The position numbers were made by a program, and so were the translations under genes. The notes beneath the pieces were generated by a model that did not search any database, had not been told where the DNA came from, and saw only the letters and a program-made list of their open reading frames with translations. Below, one piece after another: positions 44,288-53,042 of a DNA stretch of 64,000 nucleotides; within the stretch, counting starts at the first letter, position 1, and every line of letters starts with the position of its first letter. Source of the stretch: Hymenobacter lapidarius (GTDB lineage: Bacteria; Bacteroidota; Bacteroidia; Cytophagales; Hymenobacteraceae); the NCBI RefSeq assembly GCF_001816145.1, contig NZ_MDZB01000153.1, positions 1-64,000 on the forward strand. The letters are read 5' to 3'.

Positions 44288-44815
44288 ATGAAACTAGCCG
44301 AACTCCTGGCCCGCGCCCGCCGCATCCGCTTAGTACTCACCGACTGCGACGGCGTGCTCACCGACGGCGGCGTGTATTATTCCGAGCGCGGGGAGGAAAT
44401 GAAGCGCTTCCACATCCGCGATGGCATGGGCGTGGTCCGGCTGCGCGACTGCGGCATTGCCACGGGCATTGTCACGGGTGAAATGTCGCCGTCGGTGCGC
44501 ACCCGGGCGGCCAAACTGCAAATTGAGGAGCTACACCTGGGCATCAAGGACAAACCCGCCTGCCTGGCCGAAATCCTGGTGCGCACCGGCCTGCGGGCCG
44601 AGGAAGTGGCCTTTATCGGCGACGACACTAATGACGTGGAAATCCTGCGCCTCGTGGGCCTCTCCGCCTGTCCCGGCGATGCCACGTCGTTTGCCCGCGC
44701 CGAAGCCGATTTTCACTGCCAGGCGGCCGGCGGCCACGGGTGCTTCCGCGAGCTGGCCGAATTCATCATTGCCGCGCAGGGCAGCGAGGGCGTAAACCAG
44801 CCACACGCAAAATAG
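44288..44815 (+). CDS. kdsC: 3-deoxy-D-manno-octulosonate 8-phosphate phosphatase (KdsC)
   Basis: A 175-residue HAD-family phosphatase. The nucleophile motif LVLTDCDGVLTDG (Asp19, Asp21) and the late acidic motif FIGDDTNDVEIL are of the KdsC type, as are RFHIRDGMGVVRL and GIVTGEMS. It removes phosphate from KDO-8-phosphate in lipopolysaccharide synthesis. The length fits the family (about 170-190 residues). I chose the ATG at 44288 because earlier codons are non-homologous. It is monocistronic. Confidence 0.9.
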   Translation: MKLAELLARARRIRLVLTDCDGVLTDGGVYYSERGEEMKRFHIRDGMGVVRLRDCGIATGIVTGEMSPSVRTRAAKLQIEELHLGIKDKPACLAEILVRTGLRAEEVAFIGDDTNDVEILRLVGLSACPGDATSFARAEADFHCQAAGGHGCFRELAEFIIAAQGSEGVNQPHAK

Positions 44816-44886
44816 CAATGTGCTGATTTTGACGCATTAATGACAGCACCTGCGTAGCCGAAACATCAAACCACCCATACTTCACC

Positions 44887-45537
44887 TCATTCTGGCAGCA
44901 GCCCCTGGCGCACGGCCAGCCGGATGAGGGCGGCGGTGTTCTTGGTGTTGGTTTTGGTGATAATGTTCTGGCGGTGGGTTTCGATGGTGCGCTTGCTGGT
45001 GAAGAGCTTGGCGGCTATTTCGGCGTTGGTGAAGCCCTCGCCCACGAGTCCCAGCACTTCCATTTCGCGCTTGCTCAAGCCCAGGGTCGAGCGCACAGCG
45101 TCGCTCGAAGCAGGGCTTTCGGCGTAGAAATGCCCCACAAGGCCCAGCCCGATGGCGGTGCACAAAAAAGGCCGCCCCGCGGCCACGGTGGCCAGGCCGT
45201 GCCGCAGCTCCATGGGCAGGGAATTGGCCAGCAGGTAGCCGTGGGCGCCCAGGTCGAAGGCGCGGCTCACGTAGTGCTCGTTGGACTGGTCACCCCGGGC
45301 CAGCACGCGCACCTGCGGGTACTGCCGCCGTAGGGCCGGCAAGAGCGCGAAAGCATCGGGGCCGGGCAGGTTTAAATCGAGCAGCACTACGGTGGGCGCC
45401 GCGCTGGCCAGCAGCGCCAGCAGCTCATCGCCGGTCCCGGCTTCCCCCACTATCTCCAGGCCCGGCGCCGTGGCCAGCCCGAGGCGCAGTTCCTCGCGGG
45501 CGGCCGCGTGGCCATCGGTTAGCAGTAAGCGAATCAT
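44887..45537 (-). CDS. LuxR-type response regulator with degenerate receiver
   Basis: A 216-residue NarL-family protein. The C-terminal HTH (LSKREMEVLGLVGEGFTNAE, SKRTIETHRQNII) is intact. The receiver keeps Asp54 but has lost other switch residues that its paralogue at 45793 keeps: Asp9 is Gly, Thr82 is Gly and Lys104 is Ala. Phosphorylation control is therefore doubtful and the protein may be constitutively active or respond to a ligand. It is divergent from its paralogue, separated by 255 bp, which may be a shared control region. Confidence 0.85.
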   Translation of the reverse strand: MIRLLLTDGHAAAREELRLGLATAPGLEIVGEAGTGDELLALLASAAPTVVLLDLNLPGPDAFALLPALRRQYPQVRVLARGDQSNEHYVSRAFDLGAHGYLLANSLPMELRHGLATVAAGRPFLCTAIGLGLVGHFYAESPASSDAVRSTLGLSKREMEVLGLVGEGFTNAEIAAKLFTSKRTIETHRQNIITKTNTKNTAALIRLAVRQGLLPE

Positions 45538-45792
45538 AAGCGGGAAGACAGTGCAGGTAGACCAGAGTTTTTAATTCGCCGGAGTATTTGCCGAGAAATT
45601 AATTTTCACCACCTCGAAAGTACAGAGCGCACCCGCCTACATCTGGATTACGTACACAAAAGCCGTATTAATACCAGTAAATCAGGACCAAAAAGGGCTA
45701 TTTTCGTACAAATACGGAGTCTTTTTTGCGTATACGGGACGGGCATAACTCTGTTATTTCTCCTCAACTTTGCACTTCCTTTTCCACTGGCC

Positions 45793-46449
45793 ATGATTCG
45801 TATTCTGCTCGCTGACGACCACACCATTCTGCGCGACGGCATCAGGGCCCTGCTTTCGGCCGACGCCGACCTGGAAGTGGTGGGAGAAGCCAGCAACGGT
45901 GCCGAGGTCCTCTCACTGCTCGAAACGACTCCTGCCGACGTAGTGCTGATGGACGTGCAGATGCCGGTGCTCGACGGGTTTGCCACTGTGCCGGAGGTAC
46001 GCCAGCGCTTTCCGGAAGTGCGGGTGCTGGTACTCACTATGCTCGACCACGAAAATTACGTGACGCGCATGTTCGAAGCCGGGGCCTCGGGCTACGTGCT
46101 GAAAAATGCGACCATCAACGAAATCACCCACGCCATCAGGACGGTGGCAGCGGGCAACTCGTTTTTGTGCACCGAAATTGGGATGAGCATGCTCTACAAA
46201 GCCGTTGCGCATGCGCCGGGCACTCCCCTTATTTCCACCGACGGCGTTGCCACGGCCGACCTCACGGCCCGCGAATTGGAGGTGCTCAAGCTCATCGCCG
46301 AGGGCCTTACCAACGGCGAAATATCCGATAAGCTCTTCACCAGCAAGCGCACCATCGAAACCCACCGCCAGAACATTATCGCCAAAACCCAGGCCAAGAA
46401 CACGGCGGCACTCATTAAGCTGGCCGTGAGCCGCGGGCTTATTTCGTAA
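45793..46449 (+). CDS. LuxR/NarL-type response regulator
   Basis: A 218-residue response regulator with an intact receiver (IRILLADDHTILRDG, VVLMDVQMPVLDG with Asp54, Thr82, Lys104 in YVLKNAT) and a LuxR HTH (LTARELEVLKLIAEGLTNGE, SKRTIETHRQNIIA). No kinase gene is adjacent, so its partner is encoded elsewhere. The HTH helix is almost the same as in the neighbour at 44887, so both may bind similar sites. The ATG at 45793 follows the sequence CAACTTTG. Confidence 0.9.
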   Translation: MIRILLADDHTILRDGIRALLSADADLEVVGEASNGAEVLSLLETTPADVVLMDVQMPVLDGFATVPEVRQRFPEVRVLVLTMLDHENYVTRMFEAGASGYVLKNATINEITHAIRTVAAGNSFLCTEIGMSMLYKAVAHAPGTPLISTDGVATADLTARELEVLKLIAEGLTNGEISDKLFTSKRTIETHRQNIIAKTQAKNTAALIKLAVSRGLIS

Positions 46450-46520
46450 AGGGTTGAGTGTTAAGTTTTGAGTGCTGCTCTGCCTAATTCAATATTTAAC
46501 ACGCAACCCCCAAAACTTAT

Positions 46521-47117
46521 CTACAGCAGTCCGCCTACGGCGCTGATGCTCAGGGCCACGATGGCGGTATTGAACCCGAAGGAGATGATGGCGTGGAGCA
46601 ACGCCGTGCGCCGCTGCCGCCGGCCGGGAATGGTAACGTCTGCGGTCTGGGCGGCCATGCCGATGGTGAAGGTGAAATAAGCGAAGTCGAGGTTGTCGGG
46701 CTCGGGGTCGTTGCCGGGGAATTCTAGGCCGCCGGTGTCGCCGCCGTGCCGCTCGTCGCTGTCGTAGTAAATATGGGCGTAGTGCAGCGTGAACACCGTG
46801 TGCACCAGCAGCCACGCCTCCAGCACGGCGGCCACGCTCAGGGCCACGTGCTGCACAAAGGCGCCGCGCGGTAAGTTGTCGAGGGTGCCCAGCAGGGCCA
46901 CCACGCCCAGCAGACTGGCCACAGCCGCCACCAGCACAAAAACAAAGGCCACCACCCGGCCAAGGTCTTCGCTGTTGGCCACTTTGCGAATAGTGGCTGC
47001 GTCGGCCGTGAACATGGCTGCCGCGACGAGCAGCAGGGTGCGGCCCGCGTACACGTCCCACATCGCCACCCAGCGGCTGGTGGTGTCTGCCCCGGCCGGC
47101 GCCAGGGTCCAAGCCAC
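46521..47117 (-). CDS. DUF1345 membrane protein
   Basis: At least 198 residues with four to five transmembrane helices and the DUF1345 pattern: LLLVAAAMFTADAATIRK, VVAFVFVLVAAVASLLGVVAL, then LDFAYFTFTIGMAAQTADV and a final HAIISFGFNTAIVALSISA. The function is unknown. The start is unresolved: GTG at 47117 is usable, but the same frame upstream to about 47210 (LYLRFFSSGHHLGS, YRLLIGLALGAVAW) also looks coding and has no ATG. A 7-bp T-run lies within that stretch, so a sequencing slip could hide the true N-terminus. Confidence 0.75.
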   Translation of the reverse strand: MAWTLAPAGADTTSRWVAMWDVYAGRTLLLVAAAMFTADAATIRKVANSEDLGRVVAFVFVLVAAVASLLGVVALLGTLDNLPRGAFVQHVALSVAAVLEAWLLVHTVFTLHYAHIYYDSDERHGGDTGGLEFPGNDPEPDNLDFAYFTFTIGMAAQTADVTIPGRRQRRTALLHAIISFGFNTAIVALSISAVGGLL

Positions 47118-47317
47118 GGCCCCCAGGGCCAGGCCAATCAGCAGCCGGTACTTCGCTGTGATGGAGCCCAGGTGGTGGCCAGACGAAAAAAAGCGGAGGT
47201 AGAGGGCTGCATGGGGCGCAAGATGCGGGGCCGCCCGACGGCGACGGCCGGCTTTGTTTCTTTTCCCTGCGTTTCCTTTGTGGCTCCGGCATTCGCTTCA
47301 TTGCCGGCCCTGTTTGT

Positions 47318-48808
47318 ATGAACGCAGCTCCCCTTTCCGGCCTCTACGCCCCGTCCCTGGCCCTCGTCACCGATTTATATCAGCTCACGATGGCCTATGG
47401 CTACTGGCAGCAGGGCATGCAGGACCGGGAGGCCGTGTTTCACTTGTACTTCCGCAAGGCGCCATTCCAGGGCGGCTACGCGGTAGCGGCGGGACTGGCG
47501 CTGGCCGTGGATTGGGTCGAGAACCTGCAATTTTCGGACGACGACCTGACGTATCTGGGCAGCCTGCGCGGCAGCAAAGGTGCCGCGCTATTTCCAGTTG
47601 AATTCCTGGAATACCTGCGCCAACTGAAGTTCACCTGCGACATCGACGCCGTGCCGGAGGGCACCGTGGTATTCGGCAACGAGCCGATGATGCGCGTGCG
47701 CGGGCCACTGCTGCAAGCCCAGCTGCTGGAAACGGCGCTGCTCACGCTCCTCAATTTTCAAACCCTGATTGCCACCAAAGCTGCCCGCATCCGGGAAGCT
47801 GCCGGGCCCGGCGACCAAGTGCTGGAGTTTGGCCTGCGCCGGGCGCAGGGCTTCGATGGCGGCCTGGGGGCCAGCCGGGCAGCTTATCTGGGCGGGGCCG
47901 ATGCCACCAGCAACGTGCTGGCCGGGCAGCGTTACGGCATTCCGGTGCGCGGGACCCACGCCCACAGCTGGGTGCAGGCGTTTGGCGATGAAACGCAGGC
48001 GTTTTCGGCCTACGCGCAGGCCTTCCCCGACGACTCGGTGTTTCTGGTCGATACCTACGACACCATCGAGGGCGTGCGCCAGGCCATAAAAGTGGCCCGC
48101 GACATGCGCGCCAACGGCCACGAGTTGTCCGGCATCCGGCTCGATTCGGGCGACCTGGCCTACCTGAGCCGGGAAGCGCGCGCCGTGCTGGATGAGGCCG
48201 GCTTCACCAAAACGCGCATCGTGGCCAGCAACGATTTGGAAGAAAACCTCATCACCAGCCTCAAGCAGCAGGGCGCCCGCATCGATACCTGGGGCGTGGG
48301 CACGCAACTCGTGACGGCCTACAACCAGGCGGCGCTGGGAGGCGTGTACAAGCTGGCCGCCCTGCGCAAAGCCGACGACTCGGGCTGGGACTTCACCATC
48401 AAGCTCTCGGAGCAGGTGGCCAAAACCAGTATTCCCGGCATCCTGCAGGTGCGCCGCTACCTCAACGAATACGGCAAGCCCCGCGCCGACATGCTCTATA
48501 ACACCGCCGAGCCCCTCCCCGACCAGCTCACCCTCATCGACCCGGCCGACAACACCCGCCGCCTGGCCATCAAGCCCGAAACCAAGTTCCGCGAGCTGCT
48601 GGAGCCCGTGTTCCGCCAGGGCCAGCGCGTACTGGACCTGCCCACCCTGGCCGAAAGCCGCGCCCACGCCCAGCGCGAAGTGCAAAGCCTGGACCCCAGC
48701 ATCCGCCGCTTCCTCAACCCACACGTGTACCCCGTGGGCCTGGAAAAAACCCTCTGCGACTACCGCACGCAGCTTATTCTAGAGAAGCGCCCGGTGCGCG
48801 GGGCGTAA
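47318..48808 (+). CDS. pncB: Nicotinate phosphoribosyltransferase
   Basis: A 496-residue enzyme of NAD salvage that joins nicotinate with PRPP. Typical motifs are LVTDLYQLTMAYGYWQ near the N-terminus, EFGLRRAQGFDGGLGASRAA, RGTHAHSWVQAFGDE (with the catalytic His), FLVDTYDTIEGV and GIRLDSGDLAYLS. It starts at the ATG at 47318. It is convergent with the next gene, only 3 bp apart. Confidence 0.94.
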   Translation: MNAAPLSGLYAPSLALVTDLYQLTMAYGYWQQGMQDREAVFHLYFRKAPFQGGYAVAAGLALAVDWVENLQFSDDDLTYLGSLRGSKGAALFPVEFLEYLRQLKFTCDIDAVPEGTVVFGNEPMMRVRGPLLQAQLLETALLTLLNFQTLIATKAARIREAAGPGDQVLEFGLRRAQGFDGGLGASRAAYLGGADATSNVLAGQRYGIPVRGTHAHSWVQAFGDETQAFSAYAQAFPDDSVFLVDTYDTIEGVRQAIKVARDMRANGHELSGIRLDSGDLAYLSREARAVLDEAGFTKTRIVASNDLEENLITSLKQQGARIDTWGVGTQLVTAYNQAALGGVYKLAALRKADDSGWDFTIKLSEQVAKTSIPGILQVRRYLNEYGKPRADMLYNTAEPLPDQLTLIDPADNTRRLAIKPETKFRELLEPVFRQGQRVLDLPTLAESRAHAQREVQSLDPSIRRFLNPHVYPVGLEKTLCDYRTQLILEKRPVRGA

Positions 48809-48811
48809 GTT

Positions 48812-49411
48812 TTAATGCGCCCATTTCTTGATGAGTCCTACTTCTCGCCACTCAGGGTCGCGCTTATAAAGAATAATTGCTCCACCCCCGCTTAGTAGGT
48901 AGCCATTATCGAATGCGATAACTGCGTAAGTACCGCTGTTATCAAACACCGGCCTTGAAAATGCCGTCACGCGCCTGTTGGCCGGCGAGGTATTATTGTA
49001 ACGCCAGATGATTTTTTTATAGAAAGAAATCAACCTTTTATCAGCAATTTTCAACCTTTTGATTTCAACTTGGGAGCGCAGGTATTGCTCCTGATTGACA
49101 ACGAATATCACGCTATCCAACTCCTGCGTGGTCCATGCAGCAGTGTCCAAACCTGCACTGTTGCTGATGATTTCCGCCAATTTTCTTTTGGAAATCACGT
49201 CCAAGGCCAACGGTCCCCCACGGCGTTTAACCATTGAATCGGCGGTATCGCCCACTGACCAATACAGTCGATGGAGAGGCCGCAACTCCACTAAAGCACC
49301 CCTCCGGTTTATTACGGAGTTGAGTAATTGCTGGGTTTGGGTAACAACGTGTTGAGCAATTGTTTGCTCACCCAACAGTAGTAGCCCTAGGCAAAGCATG
49401 TATGGTTTCAT
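48812..49411 (-). CDS. Hypothetical exported protein
   Basis: A 199-residue protein with a signal peptide (YMLCLGLLLLGEQTIAQ) and no recognised domain. GC content is clearly lower than in the neighbours, which may mean recent acquisition. The C-terminus has a beta pattern (TYAVIAFDNGYLLSGGGAII). It lies between pncB and the purine cluster and is not part of either. Confidence 0.6.
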   Translation of the reverse strand: MKPYMLCLGLLLLGEQTIAQHVVTQTQQLLNSVINRRGALVELRPLHRLYWSVGDTADSMVKRRGGPLALDVISKRKLAEIISNSAGLDTAAWTTQELDSVIFVVNQEQYLRSQVEIKRLKIADKRLISFYKKIIWRYNNTSPANRRVTAFSRPVFDNSGTYAVIAFDNGYLLSGGGAIILYKRDPEWREVGLIKKWAH

Positions 49412-49437
49412 GTAATCCCAGATGCAAATTTTAGAAA

Positions 49438-50535
49438 TTATGCATACCGCAATTCCCCCGTGCCCAAGCGCAGCGTCACGCCGCTCTCGGCCGTGAGGTG
49501 GCCGGCCACTTGCGCCGCGTAGCCGCTGCCTTGCAGCGAGTCCACCACGGCCGCAGCTGAAGCTTCTTCCGTGACGAGGAGCATGCCGGTGCCCATGTTC
49601 CAGTAGAGGTAGGCGGTTTCGGGGCTGAGGTCGCCGATTTCGCAGAGGCGCTGCATGGCGGGCAGGGGCGCAAATAGTTTGTCGAGCACCGCGCCGAGGC
49701 TGTTTTTGAGGATGCGCTGGAAGTTGTCGGCCACGCCGCCGCCGGTGATGTGGGCGGCGCCGTGTAGGGGCAGGCCGGCATCGAGTAGGGCCGCCACGCC
49801 GGGCGAATAGATAAGCGAGGGCGCCAGCAGGGCGTCGCCCCAGGTGGCGTACTGTTCGGCGTCGGAGCCGTCGTAGGGGGCTTCGTGCCAGTTGTCGCCG
49901 AATACTTTTTGCAGCGTTTTGCGGGCCAGCGAGTAGCCGTTGGAGCGGAAGGAGGGCGACTGAATGGCCACCACGGCCATGCCGGCCCGGGCGGTGTGCC
50001 CGCTCAGGGGCCGCGCCAGGCTGGGGTGCAGGCTACCGATGGCCGTGGAGCACCAGTTGAAGTTCATCTTAGCGCCCGGCCAGCCGCCGATGCGGTTGCC
50101 GAGCTCCGCGATTTCGCCGCCGGTGATGGCCAGTTGGGCGAAGTTGCAGGCGTCGTGCAGGCCGCGCATCATCTGGTCCACCACGTCGTAGTCGAGGTGG
50201 TTCACATCAATGATGTTGGAGAGGTTGGTGGGCACGAAACCGGCCACGATGAGGTCATCGGCGGTCATGGCCACGAGGTCGAAGCCCAAGGTGTCGTAGC
50301 GGCCCACGCGCTCGGCTACCTCGATTTTGGTGCCGATGCCGTCGGAGCTGATGCCGAGGCGGGCGTTGCCGAAGCGGATTTCGTTGGCAAATCCGCCGTC
50401 GAGGTCCTGGGCGGCTTCGCCGGGCTTGCCGGCGCGGTTCTGGAAGGTTTTTTTGGCCCAGCTGTAGGCGTTGCGCGAAGCGGCGTTGCCTTCTTCGATG
50501 GAATAGCCGGCGGGGTTTTCGGGGGATGCGGACAT
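49438..50535 (-). CDS. purM: Phosphoribosylformylglycinamidine cyclo-ligase
   Basis: A 365-residue AIR synthetase, fifth step of purine synthesis: FGAM plus ATP to AIR. Motifs: ISSDGIGTKIEVAER, LVAMTADDLIVAG (ATP binding) and ITGGGVADNFQRIL. The length fits the family (about 345-390). It is the last gene of the purine cluster, after purF. Confidence 0.93.
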   Translation of the reverse strand: MSASPENPAGYSIEEGNAASRNAYSWAKKTFQNRAGKPGEAAQDLDGGFANEIRFGNARLGISSDGIGTKIEVAERVGRYDTLGFDLVAMTADDLIVAGFVPTNLSNIIDVNHLDYDVVDQMMRGLHDACNFAQLAITGGEIAELGNRIGGWPGAKMNFNWCSTAIGSLHPSLARPLSGHTARAGMAVVAIQSPSFRSNGYSLARKTLQKVFGDNWHEAPYDGSDAEQYATWGDALLAPSLIYSPGVAALLDAGLPLHGAAHITGGGVADNFQRILKNSLGAVLDKLFAPLPAMQRLCEIGDLSPETAYLYWNMGTGMLLVTEEASAAAVVDSLQGSGYAAQVAGHLTAESGVTLRLGTGELRYA

Positions 50536-50548
50536 GGGGAAGTTTGAA

Positions 50549-50730
50549 CGTCAAACTCCCCTCCTTACCAAGGAGGGGACGTTGCCGCGACGCGGCAACT
50601 GGGGTGGTTGAATCGTTGAACGATGTGCGTGAGAAAAAGCAGCAGGCGGGTGTCGTTCAACGACTTCAACCGCCCCCGTTCGCGCCTCTTCGGCGCTCAC
50701 ATTCCCTCCTCATCTGAGGGAGGGAGTTTC
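50549..50730. repeat. Long paired palindrome between purF and purM
   Basis: GTCAAACTCCCCTCCTTACC at the left and the near-complement GGAGGGAGTTTC at the right end frame inner arms that include TGAATCGTTGAACGATG and CGTTCAACGACTTCA. At about 180 bp it is the longest of the palindromic elements. Its insertion separates the purM start from purF. Confidence 0.7.
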
Positions 50731-50753
50731 ATGCTCCCCCCCTCATTTTCTGA

Positions 50754-52256
50754 TTAATGCTCCGTCGGCTCGGGCGCTTTGGCACTTACGGACAGGTTTT
50801 TCTTGCCTTTTTCGGGGCGGTGGCTGGCGCGCTCTTCCTGCACGTGGCGCAGGTAGTGGGTCACGTCGCCGGTGGGGTACTTGCCCGAGAAACAGGCGAA
50901 ACAGCTGCCGCCGTGGCCTTTTTCTTCGGAGAAAAGCTCCTGCAAATCCTCCAAATCCTGGTAGATAACTTTGTCGGCTTCGATGTAGCGGCAGATTTCG
51001 TCCTCCGTGTAGTTGGCCGCAATCAGCTCGGTGCTCATGGCCATATCGATGCCGTAGATGCAGGGCGACACGATAGGCGGCGCGCTGGAAATGAAGTAGA
51101 CCTCGGATGCGCCGGCGTCGCGCAGCAGCCGCACAATGCGGCGCGAGGTAGTGCCGCGCACGATGCTGTCGTCCACTACGGCTATTTTCTTGCCTTCCAC
51201 AAACTCGCGAATGGGGTTGAGCTTCTTCTTCACCACGTCCTCGCGCCCGGCCTGGGTGGCCACGATGAAGGAGCGGCCCATGTGGTTGTTCTTCACCAGC
51301 GCGCGGCGGTAGGGCACCCCAATGGCCTCGGCCAGCCCGGAAGCGGCGAAGTAGCCGCTGCTGGGCACGTCGATGACCATATCGGGTTTGAGGCCGGCGT
51401 CGGCCACTTTGCGGGCCAGGCGCTTGCCCAGGCGCACCCGCTCGCGAGCCACCAGCCGGCCGTGAATAATAGAGTCCTCGCGGGCAAAGTAAATCTGCTC
51501 GAACGCGCAGAAATTCTTGGGCAGTTCGTAAGGGTTCTTGTGGTGAACCTGGAAGTTGTTATCAATGAAAATGGCCTGGCCCGGCCCCACGTTTTCCACA
51601 AACTCAAAGCCCAGAAAATCGAAACAGGTGCTTTCCGACGCGAAGGCGTACATCGGCCCGGCGGGCGTGTCGCGGCGGCCCAGCACCAGCGGCCGGATGG
51701 CCAGCGGGTCGGTGAAGGCCAGCAGGCCGTGCCCGGCAATGAGCGTGATGGTGGCATAAGCGCCCTCCACCAGCTCCTGGGTGGTTTCCACGGCATCGAA
51801 AATATCCACGACGGAGAGGTGGTCGAGGTCTTTCACGCGCAGCTCCGAGGCGAAGGTGTACATGATGAGCTCGAGGTCGTTGGTGGTTTTGGGCAGCACG
51901 TGGTACTTGTCGTGCAGGCGCTTGGCCACGTCGCGGAAGTTGATGACGTTGCCGTTGTGCACCATGGCCAGCCCGAAGGGGTAGCTGGTGGTGAAGGGCT
52001 GGGCCAGGTCGGAATCGTTGGCCCCCTGGGTGGTGTAGCGCACGTGGCCGATGCCGCTGTTGCCCTTCAGCTTCTTGAGGTGCTTGGGCTTGAACATGTC
52101 GTTCACCAGGCCCTGCCCCTTGTGCAGGTGGAAGGCCAAACCGTCGAACGTGGCAATGCCGGCCGCGTCCTGCCCCCGGTGCTGCAGCGCCGTGAGGCCC
52201 ACCACCATGTCGGCAACCACATCATCGGGGCCATGAAAACCTACTATTCCACACAT
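50754..52256 (-). CDS. purF: Amidophosphoribosyltransferase
   Basis: A 500-residue enzyme of the first committed purine step, PRPP plus Gln to phosphoribosylamine. Cys2 (MCGIVGFHG) is the Ntn nucleophile. HRGQDAAGIATFDG belongs to the glutaminase domain. The PRPP motif is KIAVVDDSIVRGTTSRRIV. No propeptide is needed, since the mature Cys is at position 2. It sits between purN and purM. Confidence 0.95.
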   Translation of the reverse strand: MCGIVGFHGPDDVVADMVVGLTALQHRGQDAAGIATFDGLAFHLHKGQGLVNDMFKPKHLKKLKGNSGIGHVRYTTQGANDSDLAQPFTTSYPFGLAMVHNGNVINFRDVAKRLHDKYHVLPKTTNDLELIMYTFASELRVKDLDHLSVVDIFDAVETTQELVEGAYATITLIAGHGLLAFTDPLAIRPLVLGRRDTPAGPMYAFASESTCFDFLGFEFVENVGPGQAIFIDNNFQVHHKNPYELPKNFCAFEQIYFAREDSIIHGRLVARERVRLGKRLARKVADAGLKPDMVIDVPSSGYFAASGLAEAIGVPYRRALVKNNHMGRSFIVATQAGREDVVKKKLNPIREFVEGKKIAVVDDSIVRGTTSRRIVRLLRDAGASEVYFISSAPPIVSPCIYGIDMAMSTELIAANYTEDEICRYIEADKVIYQDLEDLQELFSEEKGHGGSCFACFSGKYPTGDVTHYLRHVQEERASHRPEKGKKNLSVSAKAPEPTEH

Positions 52257-52268
52257 GGGCTTCGCTTG

Positions 52269-52377
52269 AATTATGAGTTATGAATTATGAGTTATGAATT
52301 ATTATCCTTGAGTCAGAAATGGCCTTCCCCGGAACAGAACGGCACATTCATAACTCATAATTTATAATCCATAATTA
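52269..52377. repeat. Palindromic AT-rich repeat overlapping the purN stop
   Basis: AATTATGAGTTATGAAT at 52269 and ATTCATAACTCATAATT at 52346 are exact complements. The right arm overlaps the last codons and stop of purN, so its C-terminal residues DYKL come from the repeat. Confidence 0.7.
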
Positions 52378-53026
52378 AACGCTTCAGCGTTTCTGCGTAC
52401 AGCTCGTGCTCCACAGCCAGGCCGCGGCGCTCGACTTCGGCCAGCGTGTCGGCCCCGCGCAAGTCCACGGGCTGCTGGGCGAGAATGGGCCCGGTGTCAA
52501 GGCCCTCGTCTACCAGGTGAACGGTGATTTTAGTTTCCGACAGCTTGTTGTCGAAGGCCCATTCATAGGCGTGCAGGCCCTGGTGCTGGTGCGTATCGGC
52601 GGGATGAATGTTAAGAATGCGCCCCGCAAACGGCTGAATGAAGGCCGGCGACAGGATGCGCATGTACCCCGCCAGCACCACCAAGTCGGGTTGGTACTGC
52701 TTGAGCAGCTCGGCCGCTTCAGCATCAAAAGTCTCTCGCTTGCGGCCCTGGCTGGGCAGCGCCGCCACCGGGCAGCCGTGGGCAGCTGCCCGGTCCAAAC
52801 CCGGCGCATCGGGCTTGTTGCTGAACACCACGGCCACTTCGGCCAAGTCCTTCAACACCCCGGTTTGCGTGGACCGCACCAAGGAGAGCATGTTGGAGCC
52901 ACGGCCCGACAGCAGAATAGCCAGACGGACTTTGCGGCCTTCCTCGCCGGGTAACCTCACCCCCAGCCCCTCGCCTGCGGAGAGGGTAGCTTGACGAATT
53001 TGCTCTTTGGAAGTGGGGCTGTTCAT
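52355..53026 (-). CDS. purN: Phosphoribosylglycinamide formyltransferase
   Basis: A 223-residue GART that formylates GAR with 10-formyl-THF. Catalytic motifs: ILLSGRGSNM, LVVLAGYMRILSP, LNIHPADTHQHQGLHAY (catalytic Asn and His, then a Gln-rich substitution of the usual P-x-L segment) and HLVDEGLDTGPILAQ. The first 35 residues contain LSAGEGLGVRLPGEEG, which is the translation of a palindromic repeat (52953-52990), so the native start was probably closer to KVRLAILLSG. The last residues come from another repeat. Confidence 0.9.
   Translation of the reverse strand: MNSPTSKEQIRQATLSAGEGLGVRLPGEEGRKVRLAILLSGRGSNMLSLVRSTQTGVLKDLAEVAVVFSNKPDAPGLDRAAAHGCPVAALPSQGRKRETFDAEAAELLKQYQPDLVVLAGYMRILSPAFIQPFAGRILNIHPADTHQHQGLHAYEWAFDNKLSETKITVHLVDEGLDTGPILAQQPVDLRGADTLAEVERRGLAVEHELYAETLKRLIMDYKL
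52953..52990. repeat. Half palindromic repeat inside purN N-terminal codons
   Basis: AACCTCACCCCCAGCCCCTC matches one arm of the CCTCACCCC family (36917, 38575, 58349). It is translated in frame within the N-terminal leader of purN. Confidence 0.65.
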
Positions 53027-53042
53027 GGACGGATTTTCAACT

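Noticed and set aside
50757..52283. A 508-codon plus-strand open frame opposite purF
   Set aside because: Antisense shadow; the minus strand has the full PurF motif set.
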